This document shows positions 46,801-58,936 of a stretch of DNA of 64,000 nucleotides, one piece after another. The position numbers were made by a program, and so were the translations under genes. Position 1 is the stretch's first letter; each line of letters opens with the position of its first letter. The notes beneath the pieces are model-generated. The model did not search any database. It worked only from the letters and a program-made list of their open reading frames with translations, and was not told the DNA's origin. The DNA is from Candidatus Pelagibacter sp. (GTDB lineage: Bacteria > Pseudomonadota > Alphaproteobacteria > Pelagibacterales > Pelagibacteraceae), in contig JAOOBT010000001.1 in assembly GCA_028404615.1 (NCBI GenBank), forward strand, positions 186,001 through 250,000, in the 5' to 3' direction.

Positions 46801-48321
46801 ATGTCTATTAATCCCTCAGAAGTAACAAAATTATTAAAAGACCAGATAAAAAATTTTGGAGAGAAAGCAGAAGTTTCTGAAATAGGAAAAGTTTTATCAG
46901 TTGGTGACGGTATCGCTCGAGTTTATGGGCTAGATAATGTTCAAGCTGGGGAGATGGTAGAATTTGACGATGGTTCAAAAGGAATGGCGTTAAATTTAGA
47001 AAATGATAATGTTGGTGTTGTAATCTTTGGAGATGATAGGAATATAAAAGAGGGAGATACCGTAAAAAGAACAAATGCAATTGTTGACGTGCCTGTAGGC
47101 AAGGAACTTTTAGGAAGAGTTGTTGATGGTTTAGGAAATCCAATTGACGGAAAAGGAGCTATCTCTTCAAAAGAGAGAAAAAGAGTTGAAGTTAAAGCTC
47201 CAGGAATTATCCCTAGGCAATCTGTAAGTGAACCAATGCAAACCGGTTTAAAATCAATTGACTCATTGATACCTATAGGTAGAGGCCAAAGAGAACTAAT
47301 TATTGGTGATAGACAAACGGGCAAAACCGCCGTAGCAATTGATGCTATTATCAATCAAAAAAAAATTAATGAGTCCACAGATGAAAAGAAAAAATTATAT
47401 TGCGTTTATGTAGCAATCGGACAAAAACGTTCTACTGTTGCGCAAATAACAAAAACTTTAGAGGAAGCTGGAGCATTAAAATATACAACAATAGTTGCAG
47501 CAACCGCATCAGACTCAGCACCTCTACAGTTCTTAGCTCCCTACACTGGGTGCACTATCGGTGAATATTTTCGAGACAATGGTATGCATGCTTTAATAGT
47601 ATATGATGATTTATCCAAACAAGCTGTTGCTTACAGACAAATGTCATTGTTATTAAGAAGACCTCCGGGAAGAGAGGCTTACCCAGGTGATGTTTTTTAT
47701 CTACACAGTAGACTTTTAGAGAGATCAGCTAAGCTTAGTGAACAAAATGGCGGTGGTTCACTTACAGCTTTACCAATAATTGAAACTCAAGCAGGCGATG
47801 TTTCTGCTTATATTCCAACGAATGTAATATCAATCACGGATGGACAAATATTTTTAGAGACAGAATTATTTAACCAAGGAATAAGACCCGCGGTAAACGT
47901 GGGGTTATCAGTATCAAGAGTAGGATCAGCTGCGCAAACAAAAGCGATGAAAAAAGTTGCTGGGTCAATAAAATTAGAGCTAGCACAATACAGAGAAATG
48001 GCGGCATTTGCTCAATTTGGATCAGACTTAGACGCTTCCACCCAACAATTATTGAACCGCGGAGCGAAATTAACAGAATTATTAAAGCAAGATCAATACT
48101 CACCAATGACTGTTGCTGAACAAGTTATTTCAGTATTTACAGGTGTAAAAGGTTATTTGGATGATCTTGATTTAGATAAAATTAAAAAATTTGAAACAGA
48201 AGTTATAGAAAAAATTAAATCTGAGAAGCCCGAAATAATCAATGCTATTCAATCATCTGGAAAATTAGAGGAAGAAACAGAGAAAATGTTAACACAGATT
48301 ATTGAGGAATATAAAAAATAA
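46801..48321 (+). CDS. atpA: ATP synthase F1 alpha subunit
   Basis: Regulatory nucleotide-binding subunit of F1. The 506-residue protein has the P-loop GDRQTGKT (near residue 170), the [13 protein letters not shown] segment and the [17 protein letters not shown] signature near residue 361. Length is normal. The next gene, atpG, starts 3 bp downstream. Confidence 0.97.
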   Translation: MSINPSEVTKLLKDQIKNFGEKAEVSEIGKVLSVGDGIARVYGLDNVQAGEMVEFDDGSKGMALNLENDNVGVVIFGDDRNIKEGDTVKRTNAIVDVPVGKELLGRVVDGLGNPIDGKGAISSKERKRVEVKAPGIIPRQSVSEPMQTGLKSIDSLIPIGRGQRELIIGDRQTGKTAVAIDAIINQKKINESTDEKKKLYCVYVAIGQKRSTVAQITKTLEEAGALKYTTIVAATASDSAPLQFLAPYTGCTIGEYFRDNGMHALIVYDDLSKQAVAYRQMSLLLRRPPGREAYPGDVFYLHSRLLERSAKLSEQNGGGSLTALPIIETQAGDVSAYIPTNVISITDGQIFLETELFNQGIRPAVNVGLSVSRVGSAAQTKAMKKVAGSIKLELAQYREMAAFAQFGSDLDASTQQLLNRGAKLTELLKQDQYSPMTVAEQVISVFTGVKGYLDDLDLDKIKKFETEVIEKIKSEKPEIINAIQSSGKLEEETEKMLTQIIEEYKK

Positions 48322-48324
48322 AAG

Positions 48325-50622
<2,298 letters not shown>

Positions 50623-50623
<1 letters not shown>

Positions 50624-51012
50624 TGTCCGACAAATTTAAAGTAGAAATAATTTCACCTGAACAAAAAATTTTAAACACTGAAGCTAGTGAGGTTACAATC
50701 CCATCTTATGAGGGCCAAATGGGTATTCTTAAAGATCATATTCCATTAATAACTTTCTTACGACCAGGATTTATATCCGTTAAAAATAAAGTTGAAATCA
50801 ATTATTTTGTTGAGGAAGGCACAGTAGAATTTTCAGACAATAGTCTTTTGATTTTAACCTCATCAGCCAAAGATTTAAAAAATCTTCAAAAAAATTCTTT
50901 AAATAATCTTCTTAAGGAAGCGGAAAGAAAAATCAAAGATGAAAACTTTACAGATAAAGATAAATTTGTTTTATCACACAAAGTGCAATCTTTGAGAGAA
51001 ATTATTCAATAA
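50623..51012 (+). CDS. atpC: ATP synthase F1 epsilon subunit
   Basis: Regulatory subunit of F1. The 129-residue protein has the N-terminal beta sandwich (VEIISPEQKILNTEASEVTIPSYEGQMGIL) and a C-terminal helical hairpin. Shared TAATG junction with atpD. Its 3' end overlaps rppH on the opposite strand by 11 bp; no terminator is visible between the converging operons. Confidence 0.94.
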
Positions 51013-51472
51013 GTAATTTGATTTCTTTGACAAGACTTAAATATATTTCTTTTTTAAAGTAAACTATTACTTCCGGTAGCTTTTCCAGCTCTATCCATTT
51101 CCACTCGATAAATTCAGGATGTTTTGTTTTAAGATTTATTTCAGTATCTTCTCCTAAAAAACGAGTAATAAACCACTTCTGTTTCTGACCTCTAAATTTA
51201 CCTTTCCAGATAATTCCAACTAAATTCTTTGGAAGATCGTATTGATATAAATGTTCTAACTCTTTTAAAATCTTGATATTTTTAATGCTTGTTTCCTCTA
51301 TTAATTCTCTTTTCATAGCAGATATAAAATCTTCTCCTTTATCAATACCACCTTGAGGCATTTGCCAGTTATTACCTGGGTTATCTTTTCTTTTACCTAC
51401 AAAAACTTGATTTTTATTATTTAGAACTATAATGCCAACTCCAATTCGGAAAGGGAGTTTTTGTATATTCAT
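51002..51472 (-). CDS. rppH: RNA pyrophosphohydrolase (Nudix)
   Basis: Removes pyrophosphate from mRNA 5' ends to start decay, or hydrolyses dinucleoside polyphosphates. The 156-residue protein has a Nudix box from G41 to I63 (G-x5-E47 ... REL IEET), the WQMPQGGID segment and the FIEWKW element typical of RppH. Last gene of the minus-strand operon beginning with rplU. Confidence 0.93.
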   Translation of the reverse strand: MNIQKLPFRIGVGIIVLNNKNQVFVGKRKDNPGNNWQMPQGGIDKGEDFISAMKRELIEETSIKNIKILKELEHLYQYDLPKNLVGIIWKGKFRGQKQKWFITRFLGEDTEINLKTKHPEFIEWKWIELEKLPEVIVYFKKEIYLSLVKEIKLLIE

Positions 51473-51477
51473 TTATT

Positions 51478-52614
51478 TTAGGAATTAAAAAGATTAATAG
51501 CGTATTTTAATTGATTATCTTTTTCTGAATTTATTTGAAAATCATTTCCAGTTTCCTCAACTAAAATATCAGGAGTTACACCTACTTCGGAAATAGACTT
51601 GCCAGATGGCAAGTAGTATTTTGAAATAGTTAACCTCATACCGCCCCCGTTCCTCAAAGGTATTATTGATTGCACCGAACCTTTACCATAGGAATTTTCA
51701 CCAAGAATAATCGCTCTTTTATGATCTTTTAAAGCACCTGCAAATATTTCTGAAGCTGATGCAGAACCATTATTAATTAGGACAACTAACGGTTTACCTT
51801 TAATTTCATCACCTCTTCTTGCAAAAAATTTTCTTGTTTCAGAAACTTTACGACCCTTTGTAGATACAATCTCGCCATCATCTAGAAAAAAATCAGTTAT
51901 GTTGATTGCTTGAGTTAATAACCCTCCAGGATTATTTCTTAAATCAACAACATAACCTTTAATTTTTTTATTTTTCTCAAACTTTTTAATTGATTTTAAA
52001 AATTGGTTATCACTGTTCTCATTAAATGATTTAAGCCTAACGTAGCCGATATTTTTCTCATTACTAATTATTTCAGAGCTTACAGATTGAACCTCTATTA
52101 TTTTCCTAACAATCTTAAATTCTAAAGGTTTTTTTACATTTTTTCTTCTAACTGTGAGATCAATCGATGTTCCTACTGGTCCACGCATTAATTTTACAGC
52201 TTCCATTAGTGATTTACCTTGAACTTGTTCTTTACCAATTTTTACAATGTAGTCACCAGCTTTTATACCAGCTTGCTCAGCAGGGGTGCCATCAATTGGA
52301 GAAATTACTTTTACTACACCAGCCTCCATACCTATTTCAATTCCTAAGCCTCCGAATTCTCCCTTTGTGTCTGTTTGCATTTCATTAAAAAGTTCAGGAC
52401 TCATGTATGCAGAATAAGGATCTAAAGATTGTAAAACACCATTAATTGCAGAATCCATCATTTCTGCTTGGTCAACATCATCAACATAATCTTTTTTAAT
52501 ATTCTCAATCACTTCTCCGAAAAGATCAATTTTTTCATAAAGATCATTTTTTGAGAAAACGGAGGTACTTAAAGAATAAATTATTAGAATTGATAAAATA
52601 ATAAGTTTTTTCAT
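51478..52614 (-). CDS. ctpA: Carboxy-terminal processing protease (S41 family)
   Basis: Periplasmic serine protease that degrades or trims envelope proteins. The 378-residue protein has a signal peptide (about 1-21), a PDZ domain (about 75-160; GLGIEIG, PAEQAGIKAGD) and a protease domain with the Ser/Lys dyad S286 (NNGSASASE) and K311 (YGKGSVQ). It overlaps rsfS by 4 bp. Confidence 0.94.
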   Translation of the reverse strand: MKKLIILSILIIYSLSTSVFSKNDLYEKIDLFGEVIENIKKDYVDDVDQAEMMDSAINGVLQSLDPYSAYMSPELFNEMQTDTKGEFGGLGIEIGMEAGVVKVISPIDGTPAEQAGIKAGDYIVKIGKEQVQGKSLMEAVKLMRGPVGTSIDLTVRRKNVKKPLEFKIVRKIIEVQSVSSEIISNEKNIGYVRLKSFNENSDNQFLKSIKKFEKNKKIKGYVVDLRNNPGGLLTQAINITDFFLDDGEIVSTKGRKVSETRKFFARRGDEIKGKPLVVLINNGSASASEIFAGALKDHKRAIILGENSYGKGSVQSIIPLRNGGGMRLTISKYYLPSGKSISEVGVTPDILVEETGNDFQINSEKDNQLKYAINLFNS

Positions 52615-52958
52615 ATCATTGCCTTTTCTTTAGGGATTTCTTCAGACCACATTTTTTCTAAGTCATAAAATTCTCTTTTCTCTGGGTGAAAAATATGAAC
52701 AATAATATCATGAGCATCAACTAGCTTCCAATCAGCGCTATCTTTTCCCTCTATACGACAATTTTCAACACCTAGCTTCTTCAGTTCAATCACAAGTATT
52801 TCTGATAAGGACTGTAGATGTCTTGATGAAGTTCCAGACGCAATTATCATGTAGTCTGCAATGTAAGATTTATTTTTTAAATTTATAGAAGTAATACTTA
52901 TAGCTTTGTTATCGTCAAGAATTTTTTCAATATTATTTTTTATAGCTGTTATTTCCAT
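52611..52958 (-). CDS. rsfS: Ribosomal silencing factor RsfS
   Basis: Binds L14 and blocks subunit joining when nutrients are scarce. The 115-residue protein has DYMIIASGTSSRHLQSL and the DSADWKLVDAHDIIVHIFHPEKREFYDLEKMW segments conserved in the family. Between nadD (1-bp overlap) and ctpA (4-bp overlap), a typical neighbourhood. Confidence 0.95.
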   Translation of the reverse strand: MEITAIKNNIEKILDDNKAISITSINLKNKSYIADYMIIASGTSSRHLQSLSEILVIELKKLGVENCRIEGKDSADWKLVDAHDIIVHIFHPEKREFYDLEKMWSEEIPKEKAMI

Positions 52959-53497
52959 TATATTTTTACTTTATCTCGAATTCTTAACTTTGTTGAAGAG
53001 ATTAAAATAGGTTTATTTTTGATAAAAATTATTTTATTTTTTAAGTATTTAGCCACTTTTGATTTCTTACTCTTTTTATCATATCCCCTTCGAGAAAAAA
53101 CAATTAATTTTGTTAATTTAACTATTTTTTTCCAGCTTTTCCACTTGTGAAAGTTAATTAAGTTGTCTGACCCTATAATTAAGAAGATATTTTTGTGTTT
53201 TTTTTTAGATATTAAATAGTAAATTGTGTCAATACTTCTAGACGAACCTATAATCTCATCAAAATACGCAACTTGGATTTCTTTATTTGATTTAGTTAAT
53301 TTTTTGGCTTTACGCAATCTTTGGTCAATAGAATAAAAGGGTTTATTTTTTAAAGGATTTTTTTTGGTTAACACCCAATAAATTTTTTTTAATTTTAATT
53401 TTTTAATAGCAATTTTTGATATACCTAAGTGCCCTTTATGAGGAGGATCAAAACTACCACCTAATAATCCAACGTATTTTTTTTGGATACTTGCCAT
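52958..53497 (-). CDS. nadD: Nicotinate-nucleotide adenylyltransferase
   Basis: Makes deamido-NAD in NAD synthesis. The 179-residue protein has the nucleotidyltransferase motif GGSFDPPHKGH (H20, H23) and the SSTKLR segment (near residue 168). The gene lies between proA and rsfS in the same operon. The C-terminus is somewhat short compared with typical NadD (about 200 residues). Confidence 0.93.
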   Translation of the reverse strand: MASIQKKYVGLLGGSFDPPHKGHLGISKIAIKKLKLKKIYWVLTKKNPLKNKPFYSIDQRLRKAKKLTKSNKEIQVAYFDEIIGSSRSIDTIYYLISKKKHKNIFLIIGSDNLINFHKWKSWKKIVKLTKLIVFSRRGYDKKSKKSKVAKYLKNKIIFIKNKPILISSTKLRIRDKVKI

Positions 53498-53500
53498 TAA

Positions 53501-54742
53501 TTATGGTCTAACAATTCCTTTTCCGGAAACAAGATATTTGTATGAAGTTAGTTGGTTTATTCCTACAGGACCTCTAGGCGGAAGTTTGTTGGTAGAGATA
53601 CCTATTTCACCACCAAAACCGAATTCACCACCGTCAGCAAATTGAGTTGAGACGTTATGCATGGCTATTGAGCTATTAACTCCATTTAAAAAAATCTCAG
53701 CATTCTTTTTGTTGTTAGTGATTATGCTATCAGTGTGCATCGTGCCATATTTTAAAATATGTTCGACAGCATCTTTTACATTTTTAACTGTCTTTATAGA
53801 AATAATTGCATCCAGGTATTCTGTTTTCCAATCTTTTTCTGTAGTTTTTTTTAATTTTCCTTTAAAAAGTTTGTTAATTTTTTTATCAACTCTTACTTCG
53901 CAGCCTGAATTTAAAAGAGCATTAATTATTTCTTTAGCATGTGAGTTCAAAGCTTTTTCCTCGATCAGAAGAGTTTCAACTGCACCGCAAATACTCGTCC
54001 TTCTCATTTTTGCATTAATAACTAAATCTTTCGCTATTTTGATATTTGAAGTTTTATCAACATAAATGTGGCACAATCCTTCAAGATGGCCAATTACATG
54101 CACGTTAGAAAATTTTTGTACTTTCGCCACAAGTCCTTTCCCTCCTCTAGGCACAATCACATCAATGTATGAACTCATTTTTGATAATAATTGATCAACT
54201 ATTTTTCTATTTTTATTTTCAATAAATTGAACACAGTTTTGATTAATATTATTTTTTTGCAGAACATCTCTGAATAAATTAGCTAATAATCTATTTGAAT
54301 TAAAAGCTTCAGATCCACCTCTTAAAATAGAACAGTTTCCTGATTTTAGACATAATGCTGCAACATCAGCAGTTACATTAGGTCTACTTTCGTATATTAC
54401 GCCTATGACCCCGATTGGAGTTGTAACCCTTTTAATAGTTAAATTATTTGGTCTACGCCATGTTTCTAAAACTCTTCCAACAGGATTTCTAAACTTTGCT
54501 ATTTCATTTATTGAGTGTCTAATACCTTCTATTCTCTTTTTATTCAAAATAAGTCTGTCAACTAAATGTTTTCTTTTAACACTTTTTACATCTTTTAAAT
54601 TTTCTCTAATAATCCTATTTGTATTTTTTTGAAGAGATTGATTGTAATTTTCTAAAACTTTCTTTATCTTTTTATGTTTAATGCTCTTTAAATGCTCAAA
54701 GGCTTTTTTTGCATTTTTTCCAATTGTTTCTAAATAACTCAT
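53501..54742 (-). CDS. proA: Gamma-glutamyl phosphate reductase
   Basis: Second step of proline synthesis, giving glutamate semialdehyde. The 413-residue protein of the aldehyde dehydrogenase superfamily has GVIGVIYESRPNVTADVA (112-129), the catalytic cysteine in RRTSICGAVE, and the NVSTQFADGGEFGFGGEIGIST motif near the C-terminus. It follows proB directly (no gap) and precedes nadD by 3 bp. Confidence 0.96.
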   Translation of the reverse strand: MSYLETIGKNAKKAFEHLKSIKHKKIKKVLENYNQSLQKNTNRIIRENLKDVKSVKRKHLVDRLILNKKRIEGIRHSINEIAKFRNPVGRVLETWRRPNNLTIKRVTTPIGVIGVIYESRPNVTADVAALCLKSGNCSILRGGSEAFNSNRLLANLFRDVLQKNNINQNCVQFIENKNRKIVDQLLSKMSSYIDVIVPRGGKGLVAKVQKFSNVHVIGHLEGLCHIYVDKTSNIKIAKDLVINAKMRRTSICGAVETLLIEEKALNSHAKEIINALLNSGCEVRVDKKINKLFKGKLKKTTEKDWKTEYLDAIISIKTVKNVKDAVEHILKYGTMHTDSIITNNKKNAEIFLNGVNSSIAMHNVSTQFADGGEFGFGGEIGISTNKLPPRGPVGINQLTSYKYLVSGKGIVRP

Positions 54743-55834
54743 TTATAATAATACCATATCATCTTTATGAATGACCTCAGTTTTACTTAGATAGCCAAGA
54801 ATTGTTTCTATCTCTTTACTTTGTTTGCCTTTAATTTTATCTATTTCAACAGAGCTAAATGATGATAGCCCTCGAGCTAGTTGATTATTATTTTGATCTA
54901 GGACTATAACATTTTCTCCTTTTTTAAAATTTCCTTTAATCTTAGTTATACCAGCTGCAAGCAAGCTTTTACCATTTGATAAAGCTTTAGCTGCTCCATT
55001 ATCAATATAAATAGTTCCATTGTAATTAAGGGAACCGATAATCCATTTTTTTCTAGCGTCCAAGGTAGAAATTTTTGGTAAAAAATGAGTATATCTTTTA
55101 TTTTTAATCATATTTGAAATTGGATTATTTACTTTACCATTAGCAATAAACATATGACTACCTGAATTCATACAAATCTTAGCAGCATCTAACTTCGTAG
55201 CAATACCTCCTGAACCAAATTTACTTTTCTTGTCATCTATCATAGACATTATTTTTTCATTAATTGAACTCACTTCTCTTACAATCTTTTTACTTTTCGA
55301 CTTATCGTATAGTCCATCAACATCAGAAAATAAAATTAGCATATCTGCACCAACAATTTGAGCTACTCTTGCAGCCAGTCTATCATTATCTCCATATTTT
55401 ATTTCACTAGTTGCCGTTGAGTCATTTTCATTAACTACAGGAACAGCTTTAAGTTTAAACAAATTATCAAATGTTCTTCTCACATTAATAGCTCTTCTTC
55501 TTTGCTCAGTGTCATCTGGGCTAATTAAAATTTGACCAGTTTTAATCTTATATTTGTCAAATAGTTTTTGAAATTCTCCTGCTAAATGAATTTGGCCAAC
55601 TGCTGCAATAGCCTGGCTCATTTCTAATTTAATTTTTCTTTTTTTAATCTTTAGATATTTTTGACCAAGAGCGATTGCTCCTGATGAGACAATTACAAAG
55701 TTTTTTCCTTTTCCGTATTTTTTTATATCTTTTATAAGAGAAGTTACCCATTTTTTTTTGAAAATACCTTTACTGTCAATTACAGTGGCAGAACCAAGTT
55801 TTAAAACTATTTTATTTGCATTTTTAATTAGCAT
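54743..55834 (-). CDS. proB: Glutamate 5-kinase
   Basis: First step of proline synthesis. The 363-residue protein has an amino-acid-kinase domain (KLGSATV, SSGAIALG, the NENDSTATSEIKYGDNDRLAARVA segment) and a C-terminal PUA domain from about residue 270, as in E. coli-type enzymes. proA follows directly. It overlaps obgE by 11 bp. Confidence 0.96.
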   Translation of the reverse strand: MLIKNANKIVLKLGSATVIDSKGIFKKKWVTSLIKDIKKYGKGKNFVIVSSGAIALGQKYLKIKKRKIKLEMSQAIAAVGQIHLAGEFQKLFDKYKIKTGQILISPDDTEQRRRAINVRRTFDNLFKLKAVPVVNENDSTATSEIKYGDNDRLAARVAQIVGADMLILFSDVDGLYDKSKSKKIVREVSSINEKIMSMIDDKKSKFGSGGIATKLDAAKICMNSGSHMFIANGKVNNPISNMIKNKRYTHFLPKISTLDARKKWIIGSLNYNGTIYIDNGAAKALSNGKSLLAAGITKIKGNFKKGENVIVLDQNNNQLARGLSSFSSVEIDKIKGKQSKEIETILGYLSKTEVIHKDDMVLL

Positions 55835-56807
55835 ATTTAATCAATAATTTTTTTATTTTTTGAATGTCTTTGTTAGAATGAACAGATAAAATTTCATAAT
55901 TAATTTTAATTTTTTTTTTAAATTCTTTTAATTTCTCATTTATCTCATTATCATCTAATAAATCAGATTTATTAAAAAAAATGATTTCTTTCTTTTTTAT
56001 TAAATCTTTATCATAACTAGATAATTCTGATTTAATTTTTTTATAAGAATTAAATAAATCGTCTTCAGATAGATCTATTAAGTGAAGTAAAATTTTACAC
56101 CTTTCTATATGTCTTAAGAATTTATCTCCAAGACCAACACCTTTATGTGCACCTTCCACTAAACCAGGAATATCAGCTAAAGTAATCTCTTTTCCTGCGT
56201 AGTAAGAAACTCCTAAATTTGGATTTATTGTTGTAAAAGGATAGTTTGCTATTTTTGGTTTAGCTCTAGTTAGCGCTGCAAGTAAACTAGATTTACCAGC
56301 ATTTGGTTTGCCAATAATTCCAATATCAGCAATTACTTTTAATTGAAGCCATATCCAAAATTCCTCACCTAATTTTCCATTAGTTTTTTTTCTTGGCGCT
56401 CTATTTGTCGAACTTTTAAATCTTACATTACCTAGTCCGCCCTTACCACCTGAGGCTACAAGATATTTTTCTTTATTCTTTGTAAAGTCATAAATTAAAG
56501 TATTATTATCTTCTTCAAATAACTGCGTGCCTAATGGAACTTTTAAAATCAAATCCTCCCCATTAGCTCCAGTTTTATTTCTTTTACTACCAGGTTTTCC
56601 ATGTTGAGCTTTAAAATGTTGAGCATACCTGAAATCAATTAACGTATTAAGGTTTCTGTCTGATTGAACAATTATAGATCCACCGTCTCCACCATCACCG
56701 CCATCTGGTCCGCCATATTCTACAAACTTTTCTCTTCTGAAGCTTGCAGAACCTGATCCGCCATTTCCAGCTTTGATATAAATCTTTGCTTGATCTAAAA
56801 ATTTCAT
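55824..56807 (-). CDS. obgE: GTPase ObgE/CgtA
   Basis: Essential GTPase in ribosome assembly and stress control. The 327-residue protein has the glycine-rich Obg domain (GGPDGGDGGDGGS near residue 32-44) and a G domain with P-loop GKPNAGKSS and DIPGLVEGAHKG. The C-terminal OCT domain of some Obg proteins is missing, as commonly seen in short versions. Follows rpmA as in most bacteria. Confidence 0.96.
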   Translation of the reverse strand: MKFLDQAKIYIKAGNGGSGSASFRREKFVEYGGPDGGDGGDGGSIIVQSDRNLNTLIDFRYAQHFKAQHGKPGSKRNKTGANGEDLILKVPLGTQLFEEDNNTLIYDFTKNKEKYLVASGGKGGLGNVRFKSSTNRAPRKKTNGKLGEEFWIWLQLKVIADIGIIGKPNAGKSSLLAALTRAKPKIANYPFTTINPNLGVSYYAGKEITLADIPGLVEGAHKGVGLGDKFLRHIERCKILLHLIDLSEDDLFNSYKKIKSELSSYDKDLIKKKEIIFFNKSDLLDDNEINEKLKEFKKKIKINYEILSVHSNKDIQKIKKLLIKYAN

Positions 56808-56817
56808 TTTAATTATA

Positions 56818-56843
56818 ATATAAATAACTTAGGTTATTTATAT
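56818..56843 (-). other. AT-rich intercistronic hairpin between rpmA and obgE
   Basis: An 11-bp perfect stem (56818-56828 with 56833-56843) with a 4-nt loop, in the 40-bp gap between rpmA and obgE. It has no GC-rich stem and no clear T-run in the minus direction, so it is a poor terminator. It may act in mRNA processing or protection and so separate the abundant ribosomal protein message from the downstream genes. Confidence 0.45.
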
Positions 56844-56847
56844 AGAT

Positions 56848-57102
56848 TTAATTGGGGATTACAGAAACAAAAGTTCTGTTTAATTTAGATTTTTTAAATT
56901 TTACTTTTCCTTTGATCAAAGAAAAAATTGAGTGATCTTTACCCATACCAACATTATCACCTGGATGAATTTTAGTTCCTCTTTGTCTTACTATGATATT
57001 TCCAGGTATTACTAATTGATCACCATACTTTTTTACTCCAAGTCGTCTACCTTTACTATCTCGGCCGTTTTTGGATGATCCACCTGCTTTTTTTGTTGCC
57101 AT
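56848..57102 (-). CDS. rpmA: 50S ribosomal protein L27
   Basis: The 84-residue protein has the L27 N-terminus [23 protein letters not shown] and the [20 protein letters not shown] core, with no N-terminal extension to cleave. It follows rplU, 8 bp downstream, in the conserved rplU-rpmA-obgE order. Confidence 0.97.
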   Translation of the reverse strand: MATKKAGGSSKNGRDSKGRRLGVKKYGDQLVIPGNIIVRQRGTKIHPGDNVGMGKDHSIFSLIKGKVKFKKSKLNRTFVSVIPN

Positions 57103-57110
57103 TTAATTTC

Positions 57111-57518
57111 CTATTTTTTTGTTTCCTTTTTTATAACTTTTTTCTCTTCTTTAATAGGTGACTTTTTTTTAACAATTTTAGCTTCATCTATAACTTTTCC
57201 ACCTTTTGCTAAAATTTTTGTTATTTGTATTTTAGAATGACGTTGTCTATGACCATTCTTTTTTCTTGAATGTTTTCTTCTTCTTTTATGAAAAATTAAT
57301 ACAGTTCTATCTTTAACATTGTCTAAAAGTTTAGCTTCTACCGTGGCTCCATCAACTTTAGGACTTCCGATCTCAGTGCTTTTATCGTCGTTTATAAGTA
57401 AAACATTGTCAAATTTAATTGTTTCGCCGACTTTAGCGTTAAGTTTTTCAATTTCTAATATTTTACTCGCGGTAACTTTATATTGTTTTCCACCTGTTTC
57501 AATTATAGCAAATGACAT
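57111..57518 (-). CDS. rplU: 50S ribosomal protein L21 with lysine-rich tail
   Basis: The protein (135 residues from the ATG at 57518) contains the full L21 domain (FAIIETGGKQYKVTASKILEIEKL and the KRRRKHSRKKNGHRQRHSKI segment) followed by a Lys/Glu-rich extension of about 30 residues. The GTG at 57542 is upstream of the predicted transcription start, which supports 57518. The extension resembles those on S16 and L19 in this window. Confidence 0.95.
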   Translation of the reverse strand: MSFAIIETGGKQYKVTASKILEIEKLNAKVGETIKFDNVLLINDDKSTEIGSPKVDGATVEAKLLDNVKDRTVLIFHKRRRKHSRKKNGHRQRHSKIQITKILAKGGKVIDEAKIVKKKSPIKEEKKVIKKETKK

Positions 57519-57544
57519 AAAATCTCTTTTTTTAATTTCCACGC

Positions 57545-57572
57545 AATATAGCTCTCAGTGCTAGTAAGTCAA
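57545..57572 (-). promoter_or_regulatory. Predicted promoter of the rplU operon
   Basis: On the minus strand TTGACT (57572-57567) and TATATT (57550-57545) are spaced 16 bp apart, with transcription expected to start near 57538, about 20 nt before the rplU ATG at 57518. This is one of the better promoter matches in the window. Confidence 0.6.
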
Positions 57573-57583
57573 GATTATTGAAG

Positions 57584-58342
57584 CTAAAAAGAATCCTTTA
57601 AATCTCGTAATTTTGAAAAAACTTCAACGTCAGATGAATCTTTTAAGCCTAGGCCACCTTTAATTTCAGGGTCATCACATCTTAAGAAAATATTTGTTTT
57701 AATTTCGTCAGCTATAGTAGATGGAATAGTTGGTTGGTTAGAGCTTAGTTTTTTTTCGATATCAATTTTTTTATTTTTTAAATGGGTATTTTTTGAATCA
57801 TACTCTAAACAGAAATTTAAATTTGAATTCGTGTATTCATGTCCGCAATAGATGTTTGTATCAGGAGGAAGATTTTTTATTTTGTTCAAAGAACTAAACA
57901 TTTCTTCATGAGTGCCTTCAAATACTCTACCACATCCTAAAGAAAATAATGTATCCCCAGTAAAAGCAATTTTTTCATTTTTAAAGAAAAAAGCAATGTG
58001 ACCCTTGGTATGACCTGGAATAAAAATTACCTCAAATTCTAAGTTTCCAATTTTGTACTTTTGATTTTCTTTAAGCATTTTATCTATCCCTGGAATACGA
58101 TTTTTATCTAGGATTGAGCCTAAAATTTTTGAGTTATATTTTTTTTTTAGTTCAAGGTTAGCACCAACATGATCAGCATGATGATGAGTATTCAAAATAA
58201 AATCTAACTTTTTATATTTACTAATTATTTTATCACAGGCGTTAAATTCAGACGGATCTACTATTGAAATTTTGCCTGTTTCTTTTTCATGAATTAAATA
58301 ACTGTAATTGTCACTTAAGCATGGAATAATTTCTACTATCAT
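57584..58342 (-). CDS. gloB: Hydroxyacylglutathione hydrolase (glyoxalase II)
   Basis: Hydrolyses S-D-lactoylglutathione to D-lactate and glutathione in methylglyoxal detoxification. The 252-residue protein has the binuclear-metal motif THHHADH (H53, H55, D57, H58) and further ligands in IPGHTKGH and the CGHEYT segment. It directly follows metW and would be under the same SAM-II control. The D-lactate produced could feed the hydroxyacid enzymes, which is speculation. Confidence 0.92.
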   Translation of the reverse strand: MIVEIIPCLSDNYSYLIHEKETGKISIVDPSEFNACDKIISKYKKLDFILNTHHHADHVGANLELKKKYNSKILGSILDKNRIPGIDKMLKENQKYKIGNLEFEVIFIPGHTKGHIAFFFKNEKIAFTGDTLFSLGCGRVFEGTHEEMFSSLNKIKNLPPDTNIYCGHEYTNSNLNFCLEYDSKNTHLKNKKIDIEKKLSSNQPTIPSTIADEIKTNIFLRCDDPEIKGGLGLKDSSDVEVFSKLRDLKDSF

Positions 58343-58936
58343 TTATCCTATTAAAAAAATACCTAATTTTGAAAAGAGGTTTTTTATTTCTAAATTACTT
58401 TTTTTTATTAACGAAGTTTGATCTTCATTAACTCCAACTACTTGTTTGATATTTATATTTTTTTCATCACAAAACTTGAATAGATCTTTAATAGTGCACA
58501 TATGTAAGTTAGGAGTGTTATACCATGTATTTGGCAATGTTTTTGTAACCGGCATTTCACCAAAAAATAAAAGTTTAACTCTTACTTTCCAGTATCCAAA
58601 ATTTGGAATGGAAACAATTACTGCCTTACCTATTCTCAAAAGATTCTTTAAAACTTTTTCTGGCTCATAAAAAGCCTGTAAAGTTTGGCTAAGTACAACA
58701 TAGTCAAAGGATTGATCAGGAAATTGATGAAGTTCGGTTTCAGCGTTTCCTTGTATAACTGGCAAACCTTTGTTTATGCACTTTTGCACATTCTCTTGAT
58801 TAAGTTCCAAACCACGAACTTCTATATTTTTTTCCTCTCTAAGGAAATTCATTAAAGATCCATCTCCACAACCAACATCTAAAACTCTTGAGTTGTTTGG
58901 TAATAAATCAGCAATTACTTTAAATTCTTTTTTCAT
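58343..58936 (-). CDS. metW: Methionine biosynthesis protein MetW
   Basis: Partner of MetX in many alpha- and other proteobacteria; a SAM-binding methyltransferase-like fold. The 197-residue protein has [15 protein letters not shown] (19-33) and further conserved segments of the MetW family (the [18 protein letters not shown] motif near residue 114). Its start overlaps the end of metX by 17 bp. Confidence 0.94.
   Translation of the reverse strand: MKKEFKVIADLLPNNSRVLDVGCGDGSLMNFLREEKNIEVRGLELNQENVQKCINKGLPVIQGNAETELHQFPDQSFDYVVLSQTLQAFYEPEKVLKNLLRIGKAVIVSIPNFGYWKVRVKLLFFGEMPVTKTLPNTWYNTPNLHMCTIKDLFKFCDEKNINIKQVVGVNEDQTSLIKKSNLEIKNLFSKLGIFLIG

Noticed and set aside
46941..47354. 137-residue open frame on the minus strand within atpA
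   Set aside because: It is a shadow of the conserved AtpA coding sequence, without a recognisable domain, ribosome-binding site or separate neighbours.
53661..54065. 134-residue open frame on the plus strand within proA
   Set aside because: It is antisense to a well-conserved ProA region and has no family resemblance of its own.
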